A stretch of 64,000 bases of DNA, from contig JACPOK010000033.1 of assembly GCA_016191525.1 (NCBI GenBank), positions 620,001 through 684,000 of the forward strand. The letters run 5' to 3'. The notes under the pieces are model-generated. The model was not told the origin of the DNA. It was given only the letters and a program-made list of their open reading frames with translations, and made no database searches. Below are positions 54,674 through 63,203 of this stretch, piece after piece. Made by a program: the position numbers and the translations under genes. The DNA comes from Burkholderiales bacterium. Its GTDB lineage: Bacteria; Pseudomonadota; Gammaproteobacteria; Burkholderiales; Burkholderiaceae_C. Within the stretch, counting starts at the first letter, position 1. Each line of letters starts with the position of its first letter.

Positions 54674-55933
54674 ATGAAACGGGCGTCACTCGCTCTCTGC
54701 CTTCTCGCCGCCGCCTGCATGCTGTCGGCTGGTGCCGCCGACGCCCAGGCGCGCAAGAAGAACAAGGGCAAGGCGCCGCAGGGCGCGCGGCGCACGGCGC
54801 TGCCGGTTCACTCACTAGGCCGCGACGGCGAGGCTGAAGCGCGGCTGATCGAGATCTACAAACTGATCGGCGCGTCGCAGGCGCGCGAGGCGCTGGCCCG
54901 CGCCGAGGCGCTGGTCCGGGACCACCCGAATTTCCAGCTCGCGCAACTGGTCTACGGCGACCTGCTGGCCTCGCTCACCCGGCCGGTGCGCGCTGTGGGC
55001 GACGTGCCCGATGCCGCCGCGCAGAGCGGCGCCCAGATGCTGGCCGAACTGCGGGAAGAATCGCAGCTGCGCATCCGCGCCCTGCGCGAGCGCCCGCCGG
55101 CAGGAACCATTCCGGCCCAGTTCATGCAGCTTTCGGCGCGCAACAAGCACGCCATCGCCATCGACACCACGCGCGCCAGGCTGTATCTGTTCGAAAACAC
55201 CACCTCGGGCCTGAAGCTGCTGGCCGACTACTACATCTCGGTGGGCAAGTCGGGCATAGAGAAATCCACGGAAGGCGACCTGCGCACGCCGCTGGGGGTG
55301 TACTACATCACCAGCAACCTCGACCCGATGTCGCTGAGGGAGTTCTACGGCGTCGGCGCCTTGCCCATCAACTACCCCAACCCCTACGACGCGCGCCGCG
55401 GCAAGACCGGCAGCGGTATCTGGCTGCACGGCACGCCGCCCACCCAGTTCTCTCGCGCGCCCAAGGCTACTGACGGCTGCATCGTGCTGGCCAACCCCGA
55501 CCTGCACCGCGTGATCGGCACGGTGGAAGTGCGCACGACGCCGGTGGTGATCGCGCAGAACCTGCAGTGGGTCACGCCGCAGAGCACGCAGCCCGACAGC
55601 AAGCGCTTTGCCGATGTGCTGGCCGCGTGGCGGGCAGCCAAGGCCAGTGGCGACGTGGCCCGCACGCTTGGCTTTTACGCCAGCGACTTCTCCGGCAACG
55701 GCAAGACACTGGCCGAATGGACGCCGGTGCTCAAGGGCGAACTCGACAAGGCGGGCGGCCGCGACATCGAACTCAAGGACGTTTCCTGGCTGCGCTGGAC
55801 CGATAGCGCCGAGACGATGGTGGTAACCTTTGGCGAGGTGCTGGCGGGCGCGAAAACCGGGCCGACCAAGCGGCAATACTGGGTGCGCCAGGGCCCGCAG
55901 TGGAAGATATTTTTCGAAGGAGTGATTGGATGA
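54674..55933 (+). CDS. L,D-transpeptidase/carboxypeptidase (YkuD; Csd6-like)
   Basis: 419 residues. Signal peptide SLALCLLAAACMLSAGAADA; a helical N-terminal part (50-140); a YkuD domain at about 158-300 with HGTPPTQFS (His252) and KATDGCIVLANPDL (Cys269), the catalytic HxxG/SxGC pattern; and a C-terminal NTF2-like domain (VLAAWRAAKASGDVARTLGF). This build matches Csd6 of Helicobacter, which trims peptidoglycan peptides. The stop overlaps ppiA (ATGA). Start at 54674 is chosen for the signal peptide; no clear ribosome site. Confidence 0.88.
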   Translation: MKRASLALCLLAAACMLSAGAADAQARKKNKGKAPQGARRTALPVHSLGRDGEAEARLIEIYKLIGASQAREALARAEALVRDHPNFQLAQLVYGDLLASLTRPVRAVGDVPDAAAQSGAQMLAELREESQLRIRALRERPPAGTIPAQFMQLSARNKHAIAIDTTRARLYLFENTTSGLKLLADYYISVGKSGIEKSTEGDLRTPLGVYYITSNLDPMSLREFYGVGALPINYPNPYDARRGKTGSGIWLHGTPPTQFSRAPKATDGCIVLANPDLHRVIGTVEVRTTPVVIAQNLQWVTPQSTQPDSKRFADVLAAWRAAKASGDVARTLGFYASDFSGNGKTLAEWTPVLKGELDKAGGRDIELKDVSWLRWTDSAETMVVTFGEVLAGAKTGPTKRQYWVRQGPQWKIFFEGVIG

Positions 55934-56613
55934 GCGTGTTCACCCGCGGCGTTTCGCGCCGCACCGCTGCCGCCCTGCTGGCCTGCGGCCTGGCCGCCGG
56001 CGCGGCCCTTGCCGAAGACGCACCCAGGGTGAAGCTCGCCACCACGGCCGGCGACATCGTGGTCGAGGTCTATCCCGACAAGGCACCGAAGACCGTCGCC
56101 AACTTCCTGCAGTACGTCAAGGACAAGCATTACGACGGCACCGTCTTCCACCGCGTGATCGACAATTTCATGGTGCAGGGCGGCGGTTTTGATGCCAGCT
56201 ACTCCGAGAAGAAGACGCGGCCCCCGGTGGCGCATGAAGGCCGCGAATCGGTGGCCAAGGGCCTGAAGAACCAGGTCGGTTACCTGGCCATGGCGCGCAC
56301 CAACGACCCGAACTCGGCTTCGGCGCAGTTCTTCATCAACGTCAAGGACAACGCATTCCTGGACCCCACCGTCATTCCGCCGGGCGACCCGGTGCCGAAG
56401 TTCGAGTACCAGGGCCGCGTCTATGAAAACGTGCCGCGCGCGCAGCTGATGTCTGCGCCGCAGCTGTTCGGCTACACCGTCTTCGGCAAGGTCGTCAGCG
56501 GCATGGACGTGGTCAACAAGATCAAGGGCATGCCCACCGGCGCCGGCGGCCCTTTCCCCAGCGACGTGCCCAAGACCCCCGTGGTCATCACGTCCGCCAC
56601 TTTGCTGAAATAA
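55930..56613 (+). CDS. ppiA: periplasmic peptidyl-prolyl cis-trans isomerase (cyclophilin A)
   Basis: 227 residues with a signal peptide (RTAAALLACGLAAGAALA). Cyclophilin core: [30 protein letters not shown] and FGYTVFGKVVSGMDVVNKI. It helps fold outer-membrane and periplasmic proteins. The ATG lies in the transpeptidase stop. A second, cytoplasmic cyclophilin follows after 15 bases, a common gene pair. Confidence 0.93.
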   Translation: MSVFTRGVSRRTAAALLACGLAAGAALAEDAPRVKLATTAGDIVVEVYPDKAPKTVANFLQYVKDKHYDGTVFHRVIDNFMVQGGGFDASYSEKKTRPPVAHEGRESVAKGLKNQVGYLAMARTNDPNSASAQFFINVKDNAFLDPTVIPPGDPVPKFEYQGRVYENVPRAQLMSAPQLFGYTVFGKVVSGMDVVNKIKGMPTGAGGPFPSDVPKTPVVITSATLLK

Positions 56614-56628
56614 CAAAAGGAACAAGCC

Positions 56629-57135
56629 ATGAGCAACCCCAAGGTTGAACTGCACATTGCCAACTACGGCGTCATCACGCTGGAGCTGGATCAGGACAAG
56701 GCGCCCAAGTCGGTGGAGAATTTCCTCAACTACGTGAAGAAAGGCCACTACGACCGCACCGTGTTCCACCGCGTAATCCCCGGCTTCATGGTGCAGGGCG
56801 GCGGCTTCGAGCCGGGCATGACCCAGAAGCCCACCGACGCGACCATCGAGAACGAGGCCAACAACGGCCTGAAGAACGACAATTACACCGTGGCGATGGC
56901 GCGCACGCAGGCGCCCCATTCGGCCAGCGCGCAGTTCTTCATCAACGTGGCGGACAACGCCTTCCTGAACCACACCGCGCCCAGCGCGCAGGGCTGGGGC
57001 TATGCCGTGTTCGGCAAGGTGGTGGGCGGCAAGGACGTGGTGGACAAGATCAAGGCCGTGAAAACCGCGCGCCGCGGCTTCCATGACGACGTGCCGGCCG
57101 AAGACGTGGTGATCGAAAAAGCCGTCGTGGTCTGA
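56629..57135 (+). CDS. ppiB: cytoplasmic peptidyl-prolyl cis-trans isomerase (cyclophilin B)
   Basis: 168 residues, no signal sequence. [33 protein letters not shown] and [20 protein letters not shown] give the cyclophilin fold with catalytic arginine in FHRV. It speeds prolyl isomerisation in the cytoplasm. AAAGGAA precedes the ATG by eight bases. lpxH follows after 11 bases, and a ppiB-lpxH order is frequent in Burkholderiales. Confidence 0.96.
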   Translation: MSNPKVELHIANYGVITLELDQDKAPKSVENFLNYVKKGHYDRTVFHRVIPGFMVQGGGFEPGMTQKPTDATIENEANNGLKNDNYTVAMARTQAPHSASAQFFINVADNAFLNHTAPSAQGWGYAVFGKVVGGKDVVDKIKAVKTARRGFHDDVPAEDVVIEKAVVV

Positions 57136-57146
57136 ACCGCCCCATC

Positions 57147-57920
57147 GTGACCACACCGGCCGTGCCCCGGTTCAGCGAGCTGCAGGCTCCGCGGGACTGG
57201 GCCACGGCCGAATTCATTTCCGACCTGCACCTGCAGGCGGGCGAGCCTGCCACCTTCGAGGCGTGGCGGCGCTACATGGCCGGCACGCGGGCCGGCGCGG
57301 TCTTCATCCTGGGCGACCTGTTCGAGGTCTGGGTCGGCGACGATGCCGCCCTGGAGCCCGGCTTTGCCAGCGACTGCGCTGCCGTACTGCAGGCCGCCGC
57401 CGTGCAGCGGCCCGTGTTCTTCATGCATGGCAACCGCGATTTCCTGGTGGGCGACGGACTGGCGCGCTCCTGCGGCGTGACTCTGCTTGACGACCCCACC
57501 GTGCTCGGCTTCCAGGGTCGGCGCTGGCTGCTTACGCACGGCGACGCGCTTTGCCTGGACGATGCCGACTACCAGCGGTTCCGCGCACAGGTGCGCGCGC
57601 CCGCGTGGCAGCAGGCATTCCTTGGCAAGCCACTGGCTGAACGCAAGGCCATCGCGCGCGGCATGCGCGAGCAGAGCGAGGCACGCAAGGGCAGCGGGGC
57701 CGGGTACGGGGACCTGGACAGCGCGGCCGTGCAGGCGTGGCTGCAAGCTGCCGACGCGCAGGTGATGATCCACGGCCACACGCACAAGCCGGCCGTCCAC
57801 GCGCTGCCGGCAGGCCGCCAGCGGGTAGTCATGAGCGACTGGGATGCGGCCGCCGCACCGCCCCGCATGCAGGTGCTGCGGTTGTCGGCCGCGGGCCTGC
57901 AGCGCCACGCCTTCGCCTGA
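57147..57920 (+). CDS. lpxH: UDP-2,3-diacylglucosamine diphosphatase
   Basis: 257 residues of the calcineurin-like phosphoesterase fold: FISDLHL, ILGDLFEVWVGDD, MHGNRDFLVG, THGDALCLDD and IHGHTHKPA hold the manganese ligands in the LpxH order. It cleaves UDP-diacyl-GlcN to lipid X in lipid A synthesis at the inner membrane. GTG start at 57147. Overlaps mtfA by one base (TGATG). Confidence 0.95.
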   Translation: MTTPAVPRFSELQAPRDWATAEFISDLHLQAGEPATFEAWRRYMAGTRAGAVFILGDLFEVWVGDDAALEPGFASDCAAVLQAAAVQRPVFFMHGNRDFLVGDGLARSCGVTLLDDPTVLGFQGRRWLLTHGDALCLDDADYQRFRAQVRAPAWQQAFLGKPLAERKAIARGMREQSEARKGSGAGYGDLDSAAVQAWLQAADAQVMIHGHTHKPAVHALPAGRQRVVMSDWDAAAAPPRMQVLRLSAAGLQRHAFA

Positions 57921-58684
57921 TGTTTGGCTGGCTGCGCAACCGGCGCGAACCGCGCGCCATCCCCGACACGCTGTGGCGCGCGACGCTGCAGCATTACCCC
58001 TTCCTCGCTGCACGCCCGGAAACCGATGTGCACAAGCTGCGCGCGCTGGCCGGGCAATTCATCGCCGGCAAGGAATTCCATGGCGCGCAGGGCTTCACCA
58101 TCACCGACGAAGTGGCGGTGGCGATCGCCGCACAGGCCGTGCTGCCGGTCATGCAGCTGGGACTGGACTGGTACGACGATTTCGTGGGCATCGTGGTTCA
58201 TGCCGACGAGGTCGTGGCGCGCCGCGTGGTCACCGATGAGACCGGTGTTGTCCACCACTACGACGAGGTGCTGGCCGGCGAGGCGATGGAGGGCGGGCCG
58301 GTGATGCTGAGCTGGCGCGATGTGGCAGGCGCGGGTGAAACCGCGCAGCAGGGCTACAACGTGGTGATCCACGAATTCGTCCACAAGATCGACATGCGCG
58401 ACGGCGCCCCGGACGGCTGCCCGCCCCTGCCGACGCGCGCGGCGCGCGAGGCGTGGCTGGCGGTGATGCGGCCGGCCTGGGAAGCCTTCCGCGAGAAAGT
58501 AATCATTGCCGAACGCTTCGGCGGCGAGGCCCCCTGGCTGGACCCCTATGGAGCGCAGTCGATCGACGAGTTCTTCGCCGTCGCGGCCGAAGCGTGGTTT
58601 GTCAACCGCCCACGCTTCGACCAGGACTTCGCCGGGCTGTCAGCCCTGCTGGAGGGCTTCTTCAGCCACGCAGCAGCGCCTTGA
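57920..58684 (+). CDS. mtfA: M90 zinc peptidase MtfA
   Basis: 254 residues. HEFVH at 151-155 with the third ligand later in EFFAVAAEAWF gives the zinc site of the MtfA/M90 family, related to anthrax lethal factor. E. coli MtfA binds the Mlc repressor and is an aminopeptidase. Its ATG starts at the last base of lpxH. The 3' end overlaps the DUF349 gene on the other strand by 23 bases. Confidence 0.9.
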   Translation: MFGWLRNRREPRAIPDTLWRATLQHYPFLAARPETDVHKLRALAGQFIAGKEFHGAQGFTITDEVAVAIAAQAVLPVMQLGLDWYDDFVGIVVHADEVVARRVVTDETGVVHHYDEVLAGEAMEGGPVMLSWRDVAGAGETAQQGYNVVIHEFVHKIDMRDGAPDGCPPLPTRAAREAWLAVMRPAWEAFREKVIIAERFGGEAPWLDPYGAQSIDEFFAVAAEAWFVNRPRFDQDFAGLSALLEGFFSHAAAP

Positions 58685-61409
58685 GCACGTTCTGCAGGCG
58701 GCGCGCCACGCCGGCTTCATGCGCAACGGCCAGCACACGGGCCGCGTCCTGTCCCCAGGTCTGCACGGGCGAAGGATCGTTGCGGCGCGTCAGCAGCTGA
58801 AGCTGCAGCAGGCGCCGGGCGCTGATGTGTTCGGCCGGCGTCGGCGCTTCCGCGGCGATTTCCAGGCGCAGCAACGCTTCGGCGGCGTCACCACCCGAGG
58901 GCGCCGCGCCCACGGCCTGCGCCCAGCTGGCGCGCACGGCCGGCGTCACGGCCTTGCCCAGTTCCTGCACGCTCGGCACCTGCTCGGCCGAGCGCTGTTC
59001 CCATGCCGTCATCAGCTGGGTCAGCGCTTCGCCGTGCGCCTGCGCGGCGAGCTTCTTCAATGCCGATTGGGCATTCTCCAGCGCGTCGCGCTGCGCGCGG
59101 AATGCAGCGTCGCCCAGCCTCGGGCCGCGGTCTTCCTGGGCAGGCCGGTCGCCAAAACGCCCGCCGCCGCCGAAGCGGCCGGCACCTGCCGGCTCGCCGA
59201 AACGGCCGCCGCCGGGCGCGCCCTTGCGGTCTCCGAACTTGCCACCGCGCCCCGGAACCACGGGCTCGGTCTTCTTCATGCCAGGCCGGTCGTCGCCTCG
59301 CATCGCGACCACCGGGCGGGGCGCGGGCTTGGGTGGCGCGGCCGGCGTGGGCGCCGCCTCGGGCGCCACCGCTTCGCCGGCTTGCGCACCGTCTGCCACC
59401 GGCTCTGCTATCGATTCCGTAGCTGCCTGCGCACTATCGGCGCCCTCTGCAGCCGTTTTTGCTTCTGATTTGGCGGCGTCGGCCTGCGCTACCGCGGCGG
59501 CGGCAATGGCCTGGCCGCGCAGCGCCGCGTCCAGCGCGGTCATCGCAGCGCGAATCTTCTGCGCGTCGCCGGTGGCATTGGCGGCCTGCAGTGCCCTGGA
59601 AGCATCCAGCACCGTGCGGTCGCGCTCGCTCAGGTGCGCGGCCGCGTTGTCGCGCTCTTCGCCCTTGCGGCTGAAGGCCTCGTCGATGGGTTTGCGGAAG
59701 GCATCCCACAGTTTCTGTTCGTGCTTGCGGTCCAGCGGCACGCCTTGCGCCTCGGCTTGCCAGCGCTGCTGCAGTGACTTGACGGCGTCGATGCGCAGCT
59801 GGGGCTGGGCGCCCAGCACCTTGGCCTCCTCGATCATCGCGTGGCGGCGGTCCAGGCTCTGCTTCTGCATGGCTTCCAGCGGCGCGGCGGCGGCGTTGAT
59901 CGCTTCCTTCCACAGCGGCTGCATCTCGGCGAAGGCTTTCTCGCTCAGGTGGCCGGCTTCACGCCAGCGATCGGAGAACTGGTGGAGGATGCGGTTGAAG
60001 CCCTTCCAGTCGCCGTCCCTTGCGGTGGTGTTTTCAGCCGCCCACGCTTTCAGCTCCTGTATCAGTGCGAGCCGCTGCGACTTGTGTTCGGCCGCCTCGG
60101 ACTTGACCTTGTCCAGCCAGGCTTCCACCACCTTGTAGGCTTCGTTGCAGGCATCGTCGAAGCGCTTCCACAACCCGTGGTTGGGCGGTCCGCCCTGGTC
60201 GGTCTGCTTCCATTGGTCGCGCAGCGCCCGCAGGTTCTCCTGCATCTTGCGCCCGCCGAACCGCGGCTTGCGAACCGGGCTTTCCGGCGGCGCGGCTTCC
60301 TGGCCTTCGACGGGAGCGGCCGGGGCCGGCGCTGTCTCGAACAGCGCCTCGGCCTTGGCTACCAGTTCCTGGCGCAGCTGGTCGGCGCGCCAGCGCTGCC
60401 AGCCTTCCAGTTCGCCCGCCGCGGCCAGCGCGGCATGGGCCTGGTTTTCCAGCTTGTCGTCGATCAGCTTGCCGTTTTCCTTCAAGGCATTGCGCAGGGC
60501 CGAGGCGGTGCCGGCGCTGGCCTTGCCATGGCCTTCGGCGATTTCCTGCTCCAGTTTGGCCAGCACCTCGCGAACCGCGGCCACCGCCTTGGCCCGCACT
60601 TCGGGGTCCACCTTGGGTTTGGCGGGCCTGGCCGGCGCCTCGGCAGGCAGGCCGCGCCCCTGGCGCAGCTCATCGGCCCACACCGGAACGGGCGGCAGCG
60701 GCGCGCCGGCATCCGCGGCTGCGGCGACGGCCTGGCCCAGGGCGCTGCTGAAGGCTTCCCACACGGCCTGCAATTGCGCGCGCGAAGCTTCCAGAAGGGG
60801 CGGGAACTTCGTGTCCACGCTGCCCCAGTTGGGATCGTTTTCCAGCGCGCGGGCCTGGGCTTGCCAGTCGGGCACGTCGGTGCCCAGGGACTCGCCCGCG
60901 GCCTGCGCGTCGCGCCACGATTTGGTGGAGAGCACCTCGATGCGCTGGGCCAGCAGCACGGCGGCCTCGCGCTGCACCTGCACCCGGTGCTGCATGTCTT
61001 CAATGCCCTTCACGCGGTCGGCCAGCTGCGCCTTCAGCCCGGCCAGCGGCTCGCGGCTGAGCGGCGCGCCCGCCTTGGCGGCGTCGCGCTGCCAGGCCAT
61101 CGCGTCGGCGATATTGAGCTTGGGCTGGGCCAGCAGGGCACCGGCCTTTTCGGCCCATTCGGCGCCGATCGCCTCCTGGCCCTTGCTGCGCTTGATCTCG
61201 TCCAGCTTTTCGCGCAGCAGGCGGGCCGCGCCCTTGTCGCGCCCGCTCAGTTCGCGGAAGACTTCCTGCATCTGCTCGGTGCCGGGGTCACTGGCCAGCC
61301 AGTCGCGCACGCGGGCCGCGCGTTCCCCGGAAGTGGGGGCGGTGAAGGCGCCGCCGGTCAGCGTGTCGAGGGCCTGGGTATCAGTCTTGAGGGAGGAAGC
61401 TTGGGTCAC
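58662..61409 (-). CDS. DUF349 domain-containing protein with Gly/Arg/Phe-rich tail region
   Basis: 915 residues. Several DUF349 repeats (for example LRALRDQWKQTDQGGPPNHGLWKRFDDAC in parts, DGDWKGFNRILHQFSDRW and LQQRWQAEAQGVPL) occupy 100-620 with Ala/Pro linkers. Residues about 725-770 are low complexity: GRGGKFGDRKGAPGGGRFGE, GAGRFGGGGRFGDRP, like RGG-type RNA-binding tails. DUF349 proteins have no fixed function. The start is GTG at 61409 with no clear ribosome-binding site. A dispersed repeat (59407) is embedded in frame. Strong minus-strand hairpins lie just upstream. Confidence 0.85.
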   Translation of the reverse strand: MTQASSLKTDTQALDTLTGGAFTAPTSGERAARVRDWLASDPGTEQMQEVFRELSGRDKGAARLLREKLDEIKRSKGQEAIGAEWAEKAGALLAQPKLNIADAMAWQRDAAKAGAPLSREPLAGLKAQLADRVKGIEDMQHRVQVQREAAVLLAQRIEVLSTKSWRDAQAAGESLGTDVPDWQAQARALENDPNWGSVDTKFPPLLEASRAQLQAVWEAFSSALGQAVAAAADAGAPLPPVPVWADELRQGRGLPAEAPARPAKPKVDPEVRAKAVAAVREVLAKLEQEIAEGHGKASAGTASALRNALKENGKLIDDKLENQAHAALAAAGELEGWQRWRADQLRQELVAKAEALFETAPAPAAPVEGQEAAPPESPVRKPRFGGRKMQENLRALRDQWKQTDQGGPPNHGLWKRFDDACNEAYKVVEAWLDKVKSEAAEHKSQRLALIQELKAWAAENTTARDGDWKGFNRILHQFSDRWREAGHLSEKAFAEMQPLWKEAINAAAAPLEAMQKQSLDRRHAMIEEAKVLGAQPQLRIDAVKSLQQRWQAEAQGVPLDRKHEQKLWDAFRKPIDEAFSRKGEERDNAAAHLSERDRTVLDASRALQAANATGDAQKIRAAMTALDAALRGQAIAAAAVAQADAAKSEAKTAAEGADSAQAATESIAEPVADGAQAGEAVAPEAAPTPAAPPKPAPRPVVAMRGDDRPGMKKTEPVVPGRGGKFGDRKGAPGGGRFGEPAGAGRFGGGGRFGDRPAQEDRGPRLGDAAFRAQRDALENAQSALKKLAAQAHGEALTQLMTAWEQRSAEQVPSVQELGKAVTPAVRASWAQAVGAAPSGGDAAEALLRLEIAAEAPTPAEHISARRLLQLQLLTRRNDPSPVQTWGQDAARVLAVAHEAGVARRLQNVLKALLRG
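59407..59461 (-). repeat. dispersed repeat, copy 5, inserted in frame in DUF349 gene
   Basis: GCTATCGATTCCGTAGCTGC at the head and CCCTCTGCAGCCGTTTTTG at the tail, aligning with 37757 and 50047. On the minus strand it reads KTAAEGADSAQAATESIA, part of a low-complexity linker, without a stop. Confidence 0.72.
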
Positions 61410-61433
61410 TGGAGGAGATCGAAGAATCGTTGG

Positions 61434-61460
61434 GGAAAAAAGAAAGGGCCGCTCGCGGCC
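61434..61460 (-). terminator. strong minus-strand intrinsic terminator upstream of DUF349 gene
   Basis: GGCCG-CGAG-CGGCC (61460-61447 on the minus strand) is followed by CTTTCTTTTTTCCCC. It lies only 25-50 bases before the DUF349 start, so transcription from further up must pass it. Confidence 0.7.
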
Positions 61461-61517
61461 AAGGCGCTATTCTCGCCGCGAATCCGCCCGGCCGGGTCGG
61501 GCCGCCCAGCTGCGCAA

Positions 61518-61561
61518 ACGAGAAAGCCCGGTCGGTCGGCCTGAGGCCACCCGCCGGGCTT
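61518..61561 (-). terminator. second minus-strand hairpin with short U-tract
   Basis: AAGCCCGG (61561-61554) and CCGGGCTT (61531-61524) pair across an inner GGCC stem, then TTCTCGTTTG. With the one at 61434 it makes a tandem. Confidence 0.55.
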
Positions 61562-61724
61562 GACGGCTGACACAAAGGTCCATGCCGTCTGGATCCGCAA
61601 CCTGGGAGTAAATGGTCCCCGGCTGCGTTGGAGGCAAGAGATTGCCTCCAGGAGGGGCCGGGGCTACCACTTGCATGGCCCTACCGGCTGGTGCCCGATC
61701 GCTCGGGCCTTGTTAAGTTAGATG

Positions 61725-61740
61725 AGGGGCCGCCCCTTTT
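61725..61740 (+). terminator. weak plus-strand hairpin with T-run
   Basis: AGGGG-CCG-CCCCT then TTT, a short stem with a T-run. It could also be part of a structured RNA. Confidence 0.3.
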
Positions 61741-61911
61741 CAAATCTGACTTTTCAATCGCGCAGGCCAGCGTGATTGCGCCTATTGGCTTGACAGGACC
61801 GGCCTTTGCGCGGAACTTGCGGCGGGTTAGGGGCGCCGGCCAAATCCTGTTACGGGAGCGCTTTCCGACGAGCGGCATGGCACGCTCTCGATTTCATATG
61901 GTGAGATATTC

Positions 61912-61992
61912 ATGACCTCGCCGATCGGCGATTTCGGCGGGCTCAGCACCGGCGGGCGGGGGCTGGCGCTGGAGTGGCTGCTACTTTCCTGA
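61912..61992 (+). CDS. possible 26-residue small protein
   Basis: ATG with GGTGAG six bases upstream, encoding MTSPIGDFGGLSTGGRGLAL plus six residues and a TGA stop. The last codons fall in the repeat-like element at 61977. The ribosome-binding site is good, but there is no homologue I recognise and no promoter evidence. Confidence 0.2.
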   Translation: MTSPIGDFGGLSTGGRGLALEWLLLS

Positions 61993-62025
61993 TAGCGAGC
62001 CCGACAGCGGACCCCGCTGTCGGGC
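61977..62025. repeat. repeat-like element with strong hairpin
   Basis: GCTGCTACTTTCCTGATAGC resembles the head of the dispersed repeat; it is followed by a perfect 12-pair stem GCCCGACAGCGG/CCGCTGTCGGGC (61999-62025). The stem could also act as a terminator for a short plus-strand transcript. Confidence 0.4.
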
Positions 62026-62133
62026 CTGTCTGACAAGTGCAGGAGGCTGTGGCTGACAAGCCCAAGCGCGGCCATTATGCGTAAATTGTGACTGGATTAT
62101 GTAATATTTGAATTAAGAATCAGTTTGATATTC

Positions 62134-62163
62134 TTGACTTGATATTAACGGCGCCCCTAGAAT
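62134..62163 (+). promoter_or_regulatory. sigma-70-type promoter of lytic transglycosylase gene
   Basis: TTGACT (62134-62139) and TAGAAT (62158-62163) with an 18-base spacer, at the edge of the most AT-rich stretch in this end of the window (62080-62150). Transcription would start near 62170 and leave a leader of about 185 bases. Confidence 0.65.
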
Positions 62164-62169
62164 TCGCCC

Positions 62170-62354
62170 GTCCCCAGCAAAGACTAGGGACAACCCGAAC
62201 CCGCTGCCGAACCCGGCTAAGTCAAGTGACTGTGAAAGGACCCCACGTGTCCTCCAGAATTTTGATGGCGTACCAATCCAAACGAGGAGCCTGAGTGGAG
62301 TGATGCCGCAACCCGGTATCGCAAAGCCAGGCCCGCGCGTAGAAAGGAAGTGCT
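62170..62354 (+). ncRNA. long 5' leader, candidate structured RNA
   Basis: About 185 bases between the promoter and the transglycosylase start, too long for a simple leader. It contains GTCCC/GGGAC and AGTC-AAGT-GACT hairpins, two copies of CCGAACCCG, and GGAC/GTCC pairing near 62238-62252. No known riboswitch class is matched with confidence. It may be a regulatory element or an unannotated RNA. Confidence 0.4.
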
Positions 62355-63173
62355 ATGACAGCGTTAGGAAGAACTGCCCAGGGCCTGCGAACTTTCGCGT
62401 CCGACGTCGCCCAGGGCTTTTTCGAGATCACGCACAACAGCTTTGCCCTCGTTGGCCTGGCTGTGGTCTTTGCGGTGATCACCCTGACTGCCCGGCCTGA
62501 CTTGCGTCAAGCCGGCGAATCGAAACTCATGACCTGGCTGCAAGCACGCCAGGCCGCCGCCCTGGGCATGGTGCCCGAGATGGATGCGATCGACCGCGCC
62601 ACGGCCGCCAACCCCAAGGACCTGCCCAAGCAGCAGGCTGCGGTGGCCTATTGGCTGAGCAAGAAATACAAGGTGGCACCCGAGCCCCTGTCGGCGCTGG
62701 TGGCAGAGGCCTATGAGATCGGTGCCAAGGCCAAGCTCGACCCCACGCTGATCCTGGCCATCATGGCGGTGGAGTCCGGCTTCAACCCGTTCGCCCAGAG
62801 TCCCGTGGGCGCCCAGGGGCTGATGCAGGTCATGACCGGGGTGCACAGCGACAAGTACGACAACTTCGGCGGCAAGCTGGCCGCCTTCGACCCCGTCACC
62901 AACCTGCGGGTGGGCGTGAAGGTGCTGCAGGAGTGCATCCAGCGCGCCGGCTCACTGCAGGCCGGCCTGAAGTTCTACGTGGGCGCCGGCAACATGGAAG
63001 ACGACGGCGGTTATGCCGGCAAGGTCATGGCCGAGCATGAGCGCCTGCGGCAGGTGGCCACGGGCCGTGCCGTACCGCTGGCTGCACCCGCCGTTCCCGC
63101 CATCCGCGCCGTCACCCCGGCGGAACCCGTCAAGCCGCCCGAGGACAAGGTCGCGGCCCTCTCGGTCTCCTGA
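62355..63173 (+). CDS. membrane-anchored lytic transglycosylase (SLT domain)
   Basis: 272 residues. One N-terminal membrane segment (30-47, [18 protein letters not shown]) anchors it; an SLT domain at about 115-225 has the catalytic Glu140 in [26 protein letters not shown], here cited by [10 protein letters not shown] and GAQGLMQVM, and [12 protein letters not shown]; a proline-rich tail follows. It would cut glycan strands of peptidoglycan to 1,6-anhydro ends. GAAAGGAAG precedes the ATG. Stands behind the long leader and is followed by the ZTP riboswitch region of glyA. Confidence 0.9.
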   Translation: MTALGRTAQGLRTFASDVAQGFFEITHNSFALVGLAVVFAVITLTARPDLRQAGESKLMTWLQARQAAALGMVPEMDAIDRATAANPKDLPKQQAAVAYWLSKKYKVAPEPLSALVAEAYEIGAKAKLDPTLILAIMAVESGFNPFAQSPVGAQGLMQVMTGVHSDKYDNFGGKLAAFDPVTNLRVGVKVLQECIQRAGSLQAGLKFYVGAGNMEDDGGYAGKVMAEHERLRQVATGRAVPLAAPAVPAIRAVTPAEPVKPPEDKVAALSVS

Positions 63174-63198
63174 CTTTTGCGGGGTGCTCGGCTACACT
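63170..63198 (+). promoter_or_regulatory. glyA promoter
   Basis: CTGACT (63170-63175), 17 bases, TACACT (63193-63198). It partly overlaps the transglycosylase stop and starts the riboswitch about six bases later. Confidence 0.55.
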
Positions 63199-63203
63199 AG
63201 CCC

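Larger units (their letters stand above)
61410..62133. other. gene-poor stretch rich in hairpins
   Basis: About 725 bases with no convincing gene. It holds minus-strand hairpins at 61447 and 61524, a perfect GGAGGCAA-GAGA-TTGCCTCC hairpin at 61630-61649, a short stem at 61725 followed by TTTT, and a 12-pair stem at 61999-62025. Open frames of 60-95 codons exist on both strands but none carries a recognisable domain. An unrecognised structured RNA on the minus strand is a fair possibility. Confidence 0.5.

Noticed and set aside
61467..61676. 69-codon minus-strand frame in the gene-poor stretch
   Set aside because: It runs through the hairpin at 61524-61561 and its second half is Arg-rich shadow-like sequence; no domain recognised.
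62170..62354. c-di-AMP (ydaO) or c-di-GMP riboswitch before the transglycosylase
   Set aside because: Some short strings recall ydaO, but the diagnostic order of conserved blocks is not there, and the class is not expected in betaproteobacteria. Kept only as an unclassified leader.
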